NCBI GenBank assembly: GCA_026224975.1
Contig: JAMFRW010000121.1
Span: 1-35,140, forward strand
Source: Rhodoferax sp.
Lineage (GTDB): Bacteria > Pseudomonadota > Gammaproteobacteria > Burkholderiales > Burkholderiaceae_C
Direction of reading: 5' to 3'
DNA: 35,140 nt
Under the pieces are notes generated by a model. The model did no database searches. It was not told the DNA's origin and saw only the letters and a list, made by a program, of their open reading frames with translations. Positions 7,461 to 15,225 of the stretch are shown here, in pieces; the stretch's first letter is position 1, and every line of letters begins with the position of its first letter. The position numbers and the translations under genes were made by a program.

Positions 7461-8876
7461 ATGACCACAGCCACAGTCGCCGCCGCAAGCATCGCCGAAC
7501 CCCACCACCCCAAGGCCTCGCCATGGCCGATCTTCTGGGTCGCCAGCGTCGCGGCCTTTCTGGTCTCGCTCGACAGCACCATGCTCTACGCTGCCTTCGG
7601 CGCGCTGCGGGCCGGCTTTCCAGGCGCCACCGCGGCCGACATGTCCTGGGTGCTCAACGCCTACACCGTCGTCTTCGCAGCCATGCTGATCCCGGCCGGC
7701 GGCCTGGCCGATGCGCATGGCCGCAAGCGCGTCTTCATGTTCGGCGTGACGCTGTTCATCGCCGCATCGGCCGCCTGCGGGCTGGCCGGCAGCGTGGGCT
7801 GGCTGATCGCGGCGCGGGTGCTGCAGGCGGTGGGCGCGGCACTGCTCACGCCGGCCTCGCTCTCCATCGTGCTGGCCGCCTTCCCGCAGAGCAAGCGCGC
7901 GGTGACGGTGAGCCTGTGGGGCGCGGTGGCCGGCTTCGCGGCGGCCGTTGGCCCCAGCCTGGGATCTTTCGTCGTTCAAACCATCGGCTGGCAATGGGCC
8001 TTCTTCATCAACCTGCCGATCGGCGCGATCTCGCTGTGGCGCGGCGCCTCGCTGCTGACCGAATCGGCGCGCGCTTCGACGCGGCGCAAGGTCGATGTGG
8101 TGGGCATGGCGCTGCTGATCGTGGCCGTGGGTGCCATCGCGCTGGCCATTGTCGAAGCCGAATCGGCGGCCTGGACGCGCACGCAGTTGGGCGCCATCGT
8201 CGCCACCGGTGTGATCGCGTTCGTCGCCTTCATCGTGTGGGCCAGGAACGTGCGCGAGCCGCTGGTCGATCTCGGCCTCTTCAGCCATCGCACCTACAGC
8301 GCCGTCAACGCAGCCACGCTGACCTTCGGCATCGCCTTCGCGATGATGTTCTTCACCTTCTTCTTCTACATGAGCAACGTGTGGCATTACAGCCAGGCCA
8401 TGGCTGGCCTGGCCATCGCGCCCGGCCCGCTGATGGTGATGCCTGTGGCGGTCATCACCGGGCGCCTGGCGGGCCGCTACGGGCATCGGCCGTTCCTGGT
8501 CGGCGGCGCGCTGCTCTATGCGACGGCAGGCCTGTGGTTCATGACGATGCCGGGCGTTGAGCCGGCGTACCTCACGCATTGGCTGCCCGGCCTCTTCCTG
8601 ACCGGCGCGAGCGTCGGGTTGGTGCTGCCTTCGCTCTCGGGCGCGGCCGTCAGCAAGCTGCCGGCCCAGCACTATGCCGTCGGCAGCGCGGTCAACCAGG
8701 CCACGCGCCAGATCGGCGGCGTGATCGGCGTGGCCATCACCGTGCTGGTGCTCGGCCACGGCATCGTGCAGCGGAGTGACTTCAACGCGATCTACACCAT
8801 GCACATCGGTCTGGCCTTGCTGACGGCGGTGCTGTGCCTGTTCGTCGACACGCGGCCGGCGCACAAGCCGGCGTGA
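7461..8876 (+). CDS. MFS drug exporter, DHA2 (EmrB/QacA-like) type
   Basis: A 471-residue integral membrane protein with about 14 hydrophobic segments. Family hallmarks are the LDSTMLYAAFGAL helix 1 region (motif D1-like), GGLADAHGRKRVF (motif A) after helix 2, RVLQAVGAALLTPASLS (motif B) and the GPSLGSF motif C-like segment with the antiporter Gly/Pro spacing. Such proteins export drugs, dyes or organic acids by proton antiport in the inner membrane. It follows the SDR gene closely on the same strand and is probably controlled by the same TetR operator. Confidence 0.92.
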   Translation: MTTATVAAASIAEPHHPKASPWPIFWVASVAAFLVSLDSTMLYAAFGALRAGFPGATAADMSWVLNAYTVVFAAMLIPAGGLADAHGRKRVFMFGVTLFIAASAACGLAGSVGWLIAARVLQAVGAALLTPASLSIVLAAFPQSKRAVTVSLWGAVAGFAAAVGPSLGSFVVQTIGWQWAFFINLPIGAISLWRGASLLTESARASTRRKVDVVGMALLIVAVGAIALAIVEAESAAWTRTQLGAIVATGVIAFVAFIVWARNVREPLVDLGLFSHRTYSAVNAATLTFGIAFAMMFFTFFFYMSNVWHYSQAMAGLAIAPGPLMVMPVAVITGRLAGRYGHRPFLVGGALLYATAGLWFMTMPGVEPAYLTHWLPGLFLTGASVGLVLPSLSGAAVSKLPAQHYAVGSAVNQATRQIGGVIGVAITVLVLGHGIVQRSDFNAIYTMHIGLALLTAVLCLFVDTRPAHKPA

Positions 8877-8941
8877 GGCATCGCGTCGACGGCCGACGTG
8901 ATCGGGGCGGGCACTGTTCGGACCTTCTCTACACTAGAAAA

Positions 8942-9238
8942 ATGACTAAAGTAAGTTTGAGAACAGAAGCCAACGCTCTGCCGCTGGCATGGAAATCCAA
9001 GATCGTCGGGCGAGCCGCAAATGCCAACGTCAAAGTAGTTCGCATGGACGGGTCGTCATATCCCAATGAAGTGCACTCGTTTGCCGAGGCATTGCTGGTC
9101 CTTGAGGGGCAAATGAAGCTCGAGATCGAAGGCAAGATCGTATCTGTCGAAGCCAGCGAGGTCTTCATTGTTCCGGCAGGCATTCCTCACGCGGTGGCGC
9201 CCGGTAGTCACGGTACGTTGGTCATCATCGATCAGTGA
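8942..9238 (+). CDS. Small cupin-domain protein
   Basis: A 98-residue single-domain cupin. The barrel motifs are visible as [22 protein letters not shown] (motif 1 with one His and Glu ligands) and [23 protein letters not shown] (motif 2 with His). It is probably a small metal-binding or sugar-binding barrel; the function is unknown. The ATG at 8942 is only six bases after a TACACT -10-like element and has no Shine-Dalgarno, so a leaderless mRNA is possible. Base composition drops compared with the MFS gene, marking the left edge of an accessory strip. The stop falls exactly where homology to a GNAT protein begins in another frame. Confidence 0.85.
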   Translation: MTKVSLRTEANALPLAWKSKIVGRAANANVKVVRMDGSSYPNEVHSFAEALLVLEGQMKLEIEGKIVSVEASEVFIVPAGIPHAVAPGSHGTLVIIDQ

Positions 9239-9521
9239 TATCGCACGGTCCCGGATCGCGTTGGTTGCCATCGTGGAGGACGAGGTGGTTGGCTTCGTCC
9301 GTGGGCTCACCGACGGCATTTCCAACGGCTACATCTCCATGCTCGTGGTCGAACCGGGGGGACAGAAGCAAGGAATCGGCACTGGTCTCGTGCGCGCTTG
9401 CATGGGCGACAACCCGGACATGACCTGGGTGCTGCGTGCTGGCAGGCCAGGTCTCGTTTCGTTCTACGAAAAACTTGGCTTCAAGGTCTCGCAAGTCGCC
9501 ATGGAAAGACCTCGCGGGTAG
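9237..9521 (+). pseudogene. GNAT acetyltransferase, 5'-truncated remnant
   Basis: From [12 protein letters not shown] onward the frame reads as the back two thirds of a GNAT N-acetyltransferase: [40 protein letters not shown] (the acetyl-CoA site, usually Q/RxxGxG/A, here QKQGIG) and [19 protein letters not shown]. The expected 40 or so N-terminal residues are missing. In their place, in a different frame, is the end of the cupin gene. The frame is open back to an ATG at 9168, but those 23 residues are cupin antiframe sequence. A deletion that joined the cupin gene to a GNAT gene explains this best. A short functional protein is not excluded. Confidence 0.7.
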
Positions 9522-9655
9522 TCATCAGCCACCATCGGCAACTAAGCCTACGCCTGGTTGGTGGCAAGCAGGACCCAAGCGTCAGTCCCTACATGTCGAA
9601 TTCGGCAGCCGTCGTTCGTCGTCCCGATACAGGCCGAACGACAAAGGACGCAACC

Positions 9656-10270
9656 ATGCCCAAGATCATCGTGAATGCATTCCTGACCCTGGACGGCGTC
9701 ATGCAGGCTCCTGGCGGGCCCGACGAGGACCGCGATGGCGGCTTCTTGCATGGAGGTTGGCAGGCGCCCTATGCCGACGAGGTCATGGGGCGGCTGGTCA
9801 CGCAGGGGTTCGCGGACGCCGACGGGTTTCTGCTCGGGCGCAAGACCTACGACATCTTCGCCAACTACTGGCCCCAGATCGCCGACCCCGACAACACCAT
9901 CGCCACCGCGCTCAACTCGCGGCCCAAGTACGTGGCATCGCGCAGCCTCGAACATGTCGCCTGGAACAACGCCAGCCTGCTCGAGGGCGACGTGGTGGCC
10001 GAACTCCGCAAGCTGCGGGATCGACCCGGCCAGACCCTGCAGACCTGGGGCAGCACCGACCTGCTGCAAACGCTGCTGCAGAACGACCTGATCGACGAGT
10101 ATCGGCTGTTCATCTTCCCCCTGGTGCTCGGCGCCGGCAAGCGACTCTTCGGTCACGGCACGGTGCCGATGGCGTTCGAACAGGTCGAGACGGCGACGAG
10201 CAGCAAGGGCGCGACCTACCGGCGGCTGCAGCGCAGCGGGAAGCCGGCGTATGGGCAGATGGGCGCTTGA
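9656..10270 (+). CDS. Dihydrofolate-reductase-like (RibD C-terminal domain) reductase
   Basis: A 204-residue protein of the DHFR-like/RibD C-terminal family of NADPH-dependent reductases. Seen are the N-terminal strand KIIVNAFLTLDGVMQAPGG, the GFLLGRKTYDIFANYWP loop, the WGSTDLLQTLL cofactor segment and DEYRLFIFPLVLGAGKRLF, all in family order. The ATG at 9656 has an AAAGGA eight bases before it, although the frame is open further upstream. Members of this group are widespread in accessory regions and their substrates are mostly unknown. It is not the housekeeping folA type. Confidence 0.9.
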   Translation: MPKIIVNAFLTLDGVMQAPGGPDEDRDGGFLHGGWQAPYADEVMGRLVTQGFADADGFLLGRKTYDIFANYWPQIADPDNTIATALNSRPKYVASRSLEHVAWNNASLLEGDVVAELRKLRDRPGQTLQTWGSTDLLQTLLQNDLIDEYRLFIFPLVLGAGKRLFGHGTVPMAFEQVETATSSKGATYRRLQRSGKPAYGQMGA

Positions 10271-10578
10271 CGCGATTCTTCAAAAGGGAAACCGATGAAC
10301 CCGCGGGCCGCAAAGCGCACACCACGTCATCGACAGCCAGACCGCTGCCGGCTATTGGCCCGCGACGCACACCCGCTAAAACCAGTGACCGTGACGATGG
10401 AAATGGCAGCGCTGAAAGTGCTGCTTTTATCGACTACGATACCCCCGTAAAAACGCACCGTCATACGCTGTCAACCTAGGCAGGGCGCGCCCTGCAGGCA
10501 GATCGGCGAAGCCGCATTTGGGAGACAGGCCGACCAATTGAACGGACGCGGCTGTCTGCCGATACCAAGTTAGCTCTC
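10271..10578. other. 308-base gap after the DHFR-like gene
   Basis: No gene is supported. An ATG at 10295 behind an AAGGG opens a 51-codon frame to 10450, Arg/Pro-rich at first and then hydrophobic; I cannot match it to a family. A 16-base palindrome sits at 10480-10495. An imperfect inverted repeat (AGACAGGCC/GGCTGTCT) lies around 10530-10558 just ahead of the next gene. Confidence 0.4.
10480..10495. repeat. 16-base perfect palindrome
   Basis: GCAGGGCGCGCCCTGC, self-complementary with no spacer, inside the gap after the DHFR-like gene and 83 bases before the next start. It could be a hairpin or a protein site. No T-run follows, so a rho-independent terminator is unlikely. Confidence 0.6.
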
Positions 10579-11091
10579 ATGATGCGCAAAGTCACCGTTC
10601 AGCGGACATTCGCCTTCTTAGTGGCAAGCCTAGCCCTCAGCACTGCCAGTTCGTTTGCGCCCGGATTGTTTTGGGCATTTCTTTGGCTGGTTGGAGCCAT
10701 ATGGTGGTCCGCGTCAGTGTTGCGAGTCAAAGGCTCAGTGTCGAGCCGTACTCCGGCAATGCGTTGGGCGTTGCGTCTCTTCGTTTGGCCCATTGGGATA
10801 CTACTAACATCTGGCGTGTTCGCTTTCTCTGGCGACTATGCACACCTGGCAGTCATGTATCGCAGTTACCAAATAGAGATTGCGATAGACCCCAATGTGG
10901 AGCACACCTTTTCCTGGGGTGGGAAGGGATTCGTAGGTTCATATCAACGCTCCTACCGCCTCGTGTATGCCCCCGTCACTGCCCCGAGTTTCGACGCAGA
11001 TGGGTGGCGAAGGGAGATTGGCGGCTCTCTTCCTCAATGGGACGTCAAACACCTCACCAAGCATTTCTACGTCACCAGTTCCGACCATTGA
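10579..11091 (+). CDS. Hypothetical membrane protein
   Basis: Unrecognised, 170 residues. Two or three hydrophobic segments are visible: about 10-42 (FAFLVASLALSTASSFAPG and FWAFLWLVGAIWW) and about 66-84 (LFVWPIGILLTSGVFAF). A polar C-terminal half of about 80 residues follows, with several Trp and Tyr, probably extracytoplasmic or a small soluble domain. Start codons at 10579 and 10582 are both possible; no strong ribosome site is present. Codon use is less GC-rich than the flanking core genes, which fits an acquired gene. Confidence 0.6.
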   Translation: MMRKVTVQRTFAFLVASLALSTASSFAPGLFWAFLWLVGAIWWSASVLRVKGSVSSRTPAMRWALRLFVWPIGILLTSGVFAFSGDYAHLAVMYRSYQIEIAIDPNVEHTFSWGGKGFVGSYQRSYRLVYAPVTAPSFDADGWRREIGGSLPQWDVKHLTKHFYVTSSDH

Positions 11092-11480
11092 GTCTTCGGC
11101 CAAATGTTTCGTATTCGGCGACGTGATGCACTTGTTGCCTGAAATGAGATCTCGCTCTTAAACTTTGTTCCGCCAACAGTGGCACCAACTCATCGATCGA
11201 GCACAAAGCCACTGGACTTTCGAGCGGTTCCCTGACTTCTTGGCAGCAAGAGAAAACTTGATTGGCGATCGTCTCAAGTCAATCTTCGTTGACCACAATT
11301 AAAGCGGAAATGCAGTCGATGCATCGCAAGGTGACGACTAACTCTGCGCTCAACTGGAGTGCCAACGGCTGGCCACCGGGCCCGGGCCGCAGGTACGCGA
11401 TACATTGCCTGCGGCCCGGGCCTGGCGTCCTACCGTCGTCGCCCGGTTAGCTCCACGTCAATCCCCAATTTCCGCACCTC
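11092..11480. other. 389-base gap with a large hairpin
   Basis: No coding frame here looks protein-like. The first 250 bases are comparatively AT-rich and featureless by eye. The last part holds the perfect inverted repeat at 11379-11422. This may be leftover sequence from a gene lost in the accessory strip, but nothing recognisable remains. Confidence 0.5.
11379..11422. repeat. Perfect 15-base inverted repeat (GC-rich hairpin)
   Basis: Left arm GGCCCGGGCCGCAGG (11379-11393), right arm CCTGCGGCCCGGGCC (11408-11422), with a 14-base loop. Each arm itself contains the palindrome GGCCCGGGCC. No T-run follows, so it is not a standard terminator. It ends 58 bases before the next start codon. Confidence 0.85.
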
Positions 11481-12008
11481 ATGTCCGTCAGCCGAAACGA
11501 AGGAATCACTCGCCTGGTCCGGATCGGAGGGGCGAGCAAGCACAAGCTGCTCGCAGGCATGCGCGCCGCCCAGGTGCAACTGAATCCCTTGGCCTTGCTC
11601 GTCTTCGAGCGCCCGGAATTCACAACGGCCGAGAAAGTCTCGGTCGTCGAGACCGTTGAGCTTTCTGTCGCAGAATTGGGTCTGGAATCCGGAGGCACTT
11701 TCGATCAAGTGGTGGAAAGCGCCAGGTTCGCGGGCCTTTCGCTTTGTCCGCTTGAATTGGCACCGCATCTGAGACTTCAACTTACCGATCAGCCGGAACG
11801 ATCGTTCGGCCACCCTGCCACCCACAAGCGTGCGCCGCCGGGCTCTCTCACCGTTGCGTCATCTCCTTTCTCGGAAGACGACGACATTCCAAGGGGCTTC
11901 TATTTGCGCCGTATCGAGGGGGTTCTTTGGCTTCGCGGCTACATCTCCTGGGCTGGCCACCCATGGAGCCCGGAAGACACATTCATCTTCTTGCGCGGTC
12001 ATCCATGA
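11481..12008 (+). CDS. Conserved hypothetical protein (GFYLRRI-DGVLWLRGY type)
   Basis: A 175-residue soluble protein. I know of similar unannotated proteins but no established function. Recognisable blocks, in order, are an N-terminal SKHKLLAGMRAAQVQLN segment that looks like a small helical domain, a strand SVVETVELSVAELGL, LCPLELAPHLRLQLTDQPE, the RAPPGSLTVASSP turn, and a C-terminal RGFYLRRIEGVLWLRGY followed by WSPEDTFIF. No Shine-Dalgarno precedes the ATG at 11481, but the family N-terminus appears to start here. The TGA overlaps the ATG of the GrpB gene, so the two are translationally coupled. Confidence 0.75.
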   Translation: MSVSRNEGITRLVRIGGASKHKLLAGMRAAQVQLNPLALLVFERPEFTTAEKVSVVETVELSVAELGLESGGTFDQVVESARFAGLSLCPLELAPHLRLQLTDQPERSFGHPATHKRAPPGSLTVASSPFSEDDDIPRGFYLRRIEGVLWLRGYISWAGHPWSPEDTFIFLRGHP

Positions 12009-12541
12009 ACGAGCAGTCATCGCTGAACTCAGCGGTCAACGAACCGATCGAGGTTCGAGATTACAACCCCGTGTGGCCAACCCTCTTCGAAAATGAGCGC
12101 AAGGCAATCCAATCTGTCCTGCCAGACGTCTTCGAGGACATTCAACACATTGGCAGTACGGCCGTTCCCGGCCTGCGAGCCAAGCCGATCATCGACATAC
12201 TCGGCGGCATCGAGGCGCACCAGAACCCCGACCAGTTCCCGGTGCCGTTGAGCCGACTCGGCTATGTTCCAGCCACTGCCTTCAGCAACACCATCACGGA
12301 TCACACGTGGTTCATGCGATGGTCCGCTGGTCGCCGGACCCATCAACTTCACGTACTCGTCTTCGGCAGCATCGAGTGGCGACGCAGGATTGCGTTTCAC
12401 GATGCGCTGCGATCGAAGCCCGGGCTCGCTGAGGAATACTCGAAGCTCAAGATCGAGCTGGCTCAAAGACATCGACATGACCGGGCTGCGTACACCCACG
12501 GAAAGTCTGAATTCGTGCTGAGGGTCGCGAGCGAAGCCTGA
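12005..12541 (+). CDS. GrpB-family (UPF0157) protein
   Basis: A 178-residue GrpB/UPF0157 protein of the nucleotidyltransferase-like fold. Motifs seen are VRDYNPVWPTLFENER at the N-terminus, HIGSTAVPGLRAKPIIDILGG as the signature loop, and THQLHVLVFGSIEWRRRIAFHDALR. The same domain is found fused to dephospho-CoA kinase in some bacteria; free-standing members have no agreed function. The ATG at 12005 overlaps the upstream stop by ATGA. The frame is open further upstream, but those residues lie inside the preceding gene. Confidence 0.9.
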   Translation: MNEQSSLNSAVNEPIEVRDYNPVWPTLFENERKAIQSVLPDVFEDIQHIGSTAVPGLRAKPIIDILGGIEAHQNPDQFPVPLSRLGYVPATAFSNTITDHTWFMRWSAGRRTHQLHVLVFGSIEWRRRIAFHDALRSKPGLAEEYSKLKIELAQRHRHDRAAYTHGKSEFVLRVASEA

Positions 12542-12613
12542 CCGTAGTTTCGAACGGGTCGCCAAGCTCCACGGGAGCGCCCGTAGATTGCGCCCGGTGC
12601 TACTATTTCTCCC

Positions 12614-12838
12614 ATGAAAGCCGAAACCATCCGTCGCGAAGCACTATCGCTGTCCGTTCAGGAGCGAGCCGAATTGGCAGAGCAGCTTCTTTCTAGCCTC
12701 GACGAACTCTCCGAGGCTGAAATTGAGCAACTTTGGTTGAAAGAAGCAGTACGGCGCGCCGATGAGATGGACAGAGGACTCACGAAGCGCGTGACAGCCG
12801 AGGAGGTACGGCGTCAGGCGCAAGCTCTGCTCAAGTGA
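12614..12838 (+). CDS. Antitoxin of an addiction module (Unstab_antitox-type)
   Basis: A 74-residue small acidic helical protein matching the short 'putative addiction module component' antitoxins: it begins with the ALSLSVQERAELAEQLLSSLDE helix and ends with an amphipathic toxin-wrapping helix. The ATG at 12614 follows a TACTAT -10-like element by seven bases and has no ribosome site, suggesting a leaderless transcript. The TGA overlaps the GTG start of the toxin (GTGA), the usual coupling in such pairs. Confidence 0.88.
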   Translation: MKAETIRREALSLSVQERAELAEQLLSSLDELSEAEIEQLWLKEAVRRADEMDRGLTKRVTAEEVRRQAQALLK

Positions 12839-13128
12839 GCTATTTCTTCCATGAGGCGGCGCGCGTGGAACACCTTGAACACGTTGCGTACTACGAGGAG
12901 CAGCGGCCCGGACTTGGCGCTCGTTATCTCTCTGCTTTCGAAGCGGCAATGGTCAAGGTCTGTGAAGATCCCGAGCGGTATCGCATCGAGCTTGCTCCCG
13001 CCATTCGTCGCTATCGACTGCACGGTTTTCCGTACAACATCCTCTATCGCAAGTCAGGCACAGACATCGAAGTTCTTGTGGTTGCGCCTCACCGTCGGCG
13101 CCCAGGCTACGGGCTTGGCCGGTTCTAA
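12835..13128 (+). CDS. ParE/RelE-superfamily toxin
   Basis: A 97-residue type II toxin. The fold markers are FFHEAARVEHLEHVAYYEEQRPGLGARYLSAFEAAM (helical hairpin) and RRYRLHGFPYNILYRKSGTDIEVLVVAPHRRRPGYG (beta-sheet core with the C-terminal basic tail). It could be a gyrase poison (ParE) or an mRNA interferase (RelE); the residues visible do not decide. The start is GTG, overlapping the antitoxin stop. It is the last gene of the plus-strand accessory strip. Confidence 0.9.
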   Translation: MSYFFHEAARVEHLEHVAYYEEQRPGLGARYLSAFEAAMVKVCEDPERYRIELAPAIRRYRLHGFPYNILYRKSGTDIEVLVVAPHRRRPGYGLGRF

Positions 13129-13284
13129 CAGGTACTTGCATGGGCCGGCGTGTCGCCAGACGGATCCCGTCGTCCACTTCTGGATCTCCGCGGCAATTGC
13201 CCTGCGCTCTTCAGGCGCCGGATCGAGCGGTCGAGATCATGGCTTCCTACATCACGAGTCGTTTGCGCCCAGCGTGATTTCCCA

Positions 13285-14103
13285 TCACTTCGCGGCACGC
13301 GCCTCCGCCAAGCGGGGCAACTCCGCCAGCAACGCATCACGCGCCCTCACGCCGGCCGTGCCCGGCTCGGGCTTGTCGTCCTGGATGAGCCGCGCAAAGA
13401 CCACGGTGCGCGCGCCCTGCTTCGCCCAGCCGACGAACCAGCCGTAGGGATGGGCCATGTCGAATTCGCCGTTGGGCAGGCGCGGGTAGGCCATGCCGGT
13501 CTTGCCTTGCACTGCCCAGCCGCCGGGTGCGGGAAAGGTCTCGACGATGGCGAGCGTCATGTCGAGTGCGCGGGGCGAGACGGGCAGTTGGCGGTTGACG
13601 AGTTTTCTCAGGAAAGCAAGTTGCTCCAACGGGCTGATCTTGAGTGACGACGCGATCCAGGCGCGCTCCAGGCCGTTGTGCTTGCCGGGGTCGCCCGCAA
13701 AGTCGGCGTTGCCGTAGCCGAAGTTGGTGGCGTACTGGTGCAGGCGCTTTTCGCCAAGTGATTGGGCGATCTGCTGTGAGAACCAGACGACCGAATAGTG
13801 CAGCCAGCGGGTGGCGTCGGTGGGCTGGCGCCAGGGCTCGCCGCCCCAGTCGGGGTAGCCGGGCTGGAACGCCAGCGTGGGGGTGTGCGCATCGGTGAGA
13901 AAGCCGGCGTCGAAGGCCATCACGCTCAGCGCGAGCTTGAAGGTGGATGCAGGTGTGACGCGATCCTTGCAATGGCCTTGCTGGACGAACACCTCGCCGG
14001 TCGCGGCGTCGGCCATGGCGGTGCAGATCGTCCTGGCTTGTGCGGTGCTGCCGAGCACAGCCCAAGCGGCCACGCACGCTGCCGCATGTCGAGAAAATGT
14101 CAT
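13285..14103 (-). CDS. Class D (OXA-like) beta-lactamase
   Basis: A 272-residue secreted serine beta-lactamase that hydrolyses penicillin-type antibiotics in the periplasm. It has a signal peptide of about 22 residues ending at TAQA. The motifs are in class D order: STFK (53-56, nucleophile Ser53 and the Lys expected to be carboxylated), SVV (104-106), YGN (130-132), Trp149 followed by SLKISPLEQ, and KTG (201-203). The length is normal. The frame continues upstream of 14103, but those residues are not signal-like. No mobile element, integrase or regulator is adjacent, so it looks like an intrinsic chromosomal enzyme. Its spectrum cannot be read from sequence. Confidence 0.94.
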   Translation of the reverse strand: MTFSRHAAACVAAWAVLGSTAQARTICTAMADAATGEVFVQQGHCKDRVTPASTFKLALSVMAFDAGFLTDAHTPTLAFQPGYPDWGGEPWRQPTDATRWLHYSVVWFSQQIAQSLGEKRLHQYATNFGYGNADFAGDPGKHNGLERAWIASSLKISPLEQLAFLRKLVNRQLPVSPRALDMTLAIVETFPAPGGWAVQGKTGMAYPRLPNGEFDMAHPYGWFVGWAKQGARTVVFARLIQDDKPEPGTAGVRARDALLAELPRLAEARAAK

Positions 14104-14215
14104 CCCGGGCCTTCCCGCTTCGAAGTGTTCACGGCGGTATTTTGGGCCGATCGACGCCGATGCAGACGGGCCGGCCGAACGGCCGACTCGCGCGAAGTGC
14201 CAGCAGCCGCCCGGC

Positions 14216-14995
14216 TCAGGAACTGGCGCCATAAGCCGCGAGGCCGTAGCGCACGTAGCTGCTGCTCGATGTGGTCGAGGTGCTGGCCGCGCTCTGCGCC
14301 GCCGCGAGCTTCTGCTCCACGGCGAGCATGGCGTCGTGGTGCGTCTTCAGCGCGGTCGTCTTTTGCGTCAACGAGGCCAGCGCACCGCCGACCTTGCCGC
14401 CCGTCGCCAGTTCGCTGGCGGCCGTCTTGTCGACCTGCCCGCCGATCCTGGCGAGTGCCGCCTGCAGAGTCGCCGGGCCGGCCCTCTGGGCCACGTCGAA
14501 CTTCGCCGCGTCCAGCGTCAGCGTGCCATCTGCCCCCTGCTTGAAGCCGAGGGCGCGCAGCGAGTCGAGGTTCGAGGGCGTGCCCGACAAGCTGCGGCGC
14601 ATGTCGCTGCCGACGCGCGCCGCGGTGCTGCCATCGCTGGCCGCGTCGCTGCCACCGGCCGTCGATTTGGCGGTGGTGATGGCGGCGTTGAAGGCGGTCA
14701 TGAAGCGCGTGGCCGCGGTCTTCATGTCGGCCGCGCTCGAAGAGGTGGACAGCGCACTCAGCGCCTGCGCTGCCACTTGCGCGTCGGAGACCGATGACTT
14801 CAGCTTGCCGAAGGACGAGAGCTGCGTGTTCGCCGATGTGAGCTGCGACTGGATGCGCGCCTCGGCCTTGGCGAGCGCCCGCGATGCCAGGCTGGTGCTG
14901 GTGGTGGCTTGCGCCGAGGTCGATGCGGTCTGCGCGCCGGACGACACGCTGGCCGCCGTCGCGCTGGGAAGTGAGGTGATGTTCACGGCGGGCAT
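14216..14995 (-). CDS. FliD-like (flagellar hook-associated protein 2 C-terminal type) protein
   Basis: A 259-residue protein rich in Ala, Ser and Thr. The middle part, LRALGFKQGADGTLTLDAAKFDVAQ, has the repeat pattern of the FliD C-terminal domain ('LGI...DGTL.LD..KF'). The N-terminus (MPAVNITSLPS) and both ends form long Ala/Ser/Gln-rich helices, as in filament-cap proteins. The usual start-side domains of full-length FliD (over 400 residues) are absent. No flagellar gene is adjacent. The ATG at 14995 is preferred over the in-frame ATGs upstream because the extra residues are Arg/Gly-rich. It may be a secreted filament-type protein or an orphan paralogue. Confidence 0.65.
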   Translation of the reverse strand: MPAVNITSLPSATAASVSSGAQTASTSAQATTSTSLASRALAKAEARIQSQLTSANTQLSSFGKLKSSVSDAQVAAQALSALSTSSSAADMKTAATRFMTAFNAAITTAKSTAGGSDAASDGSTAARVGSDMRRSLSGTPSNLDSLRALGFKQGADGTLTLDAAKFDVAQRAGPATLQAALARIGGQVDKTAASELATGGKVGGALASLTQKTTALKTHHDAMLAVEQKLAAAQSAASTSTTSSSSYVRYGLAAYGASS

Positions 14996-15225
14996 CCTGG
15001 TTCTGATCGGGCCGACCATACCCAAGCACCCGCGACGAGTCACCGAAAAATGGCGGGGCGATGCCCGCCTCTTCCAGCGATCAGCGATACACGACCAGGC
15101 GCCCGGCGGTGATGACGCTCAGCCGGAGCACCATCGACACCAAACCAGCCACGCGCCAAGCCGGCCGCGGCGCATCCAGCAGGTGGGGATGACACCGCGG
15201 GTTGATCTGGCGCAAGGGCGATCGG

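Noticed and set aside
7437-8864. Open frame of 475 codons on the minus strand under the MFS gene
   Set aside because: Gln/His/Arg/Gly-rich low-complexity product, exactly antisense to a convincing 14-helix transporter.
9522-10578. Integron attC-like sites (GCCACCA...TGGTGGC at 9528-9565, and the repeat before 10579 ending in GTTAGCT)
   Set aside because: The core ends do not match RYYYAAC/GTTRRRY and the arms lack the paired L boxes; ordinary imperfect hairpins are more likely.
13129-13284. Possible coding remnant on the minus strand between toxin and beta-lactamase (PEERRAIAAEIQKWTTG)
   Set aside because: Helix-like and reads well, but I could not assign it to any family and it has no start or ribosome site.
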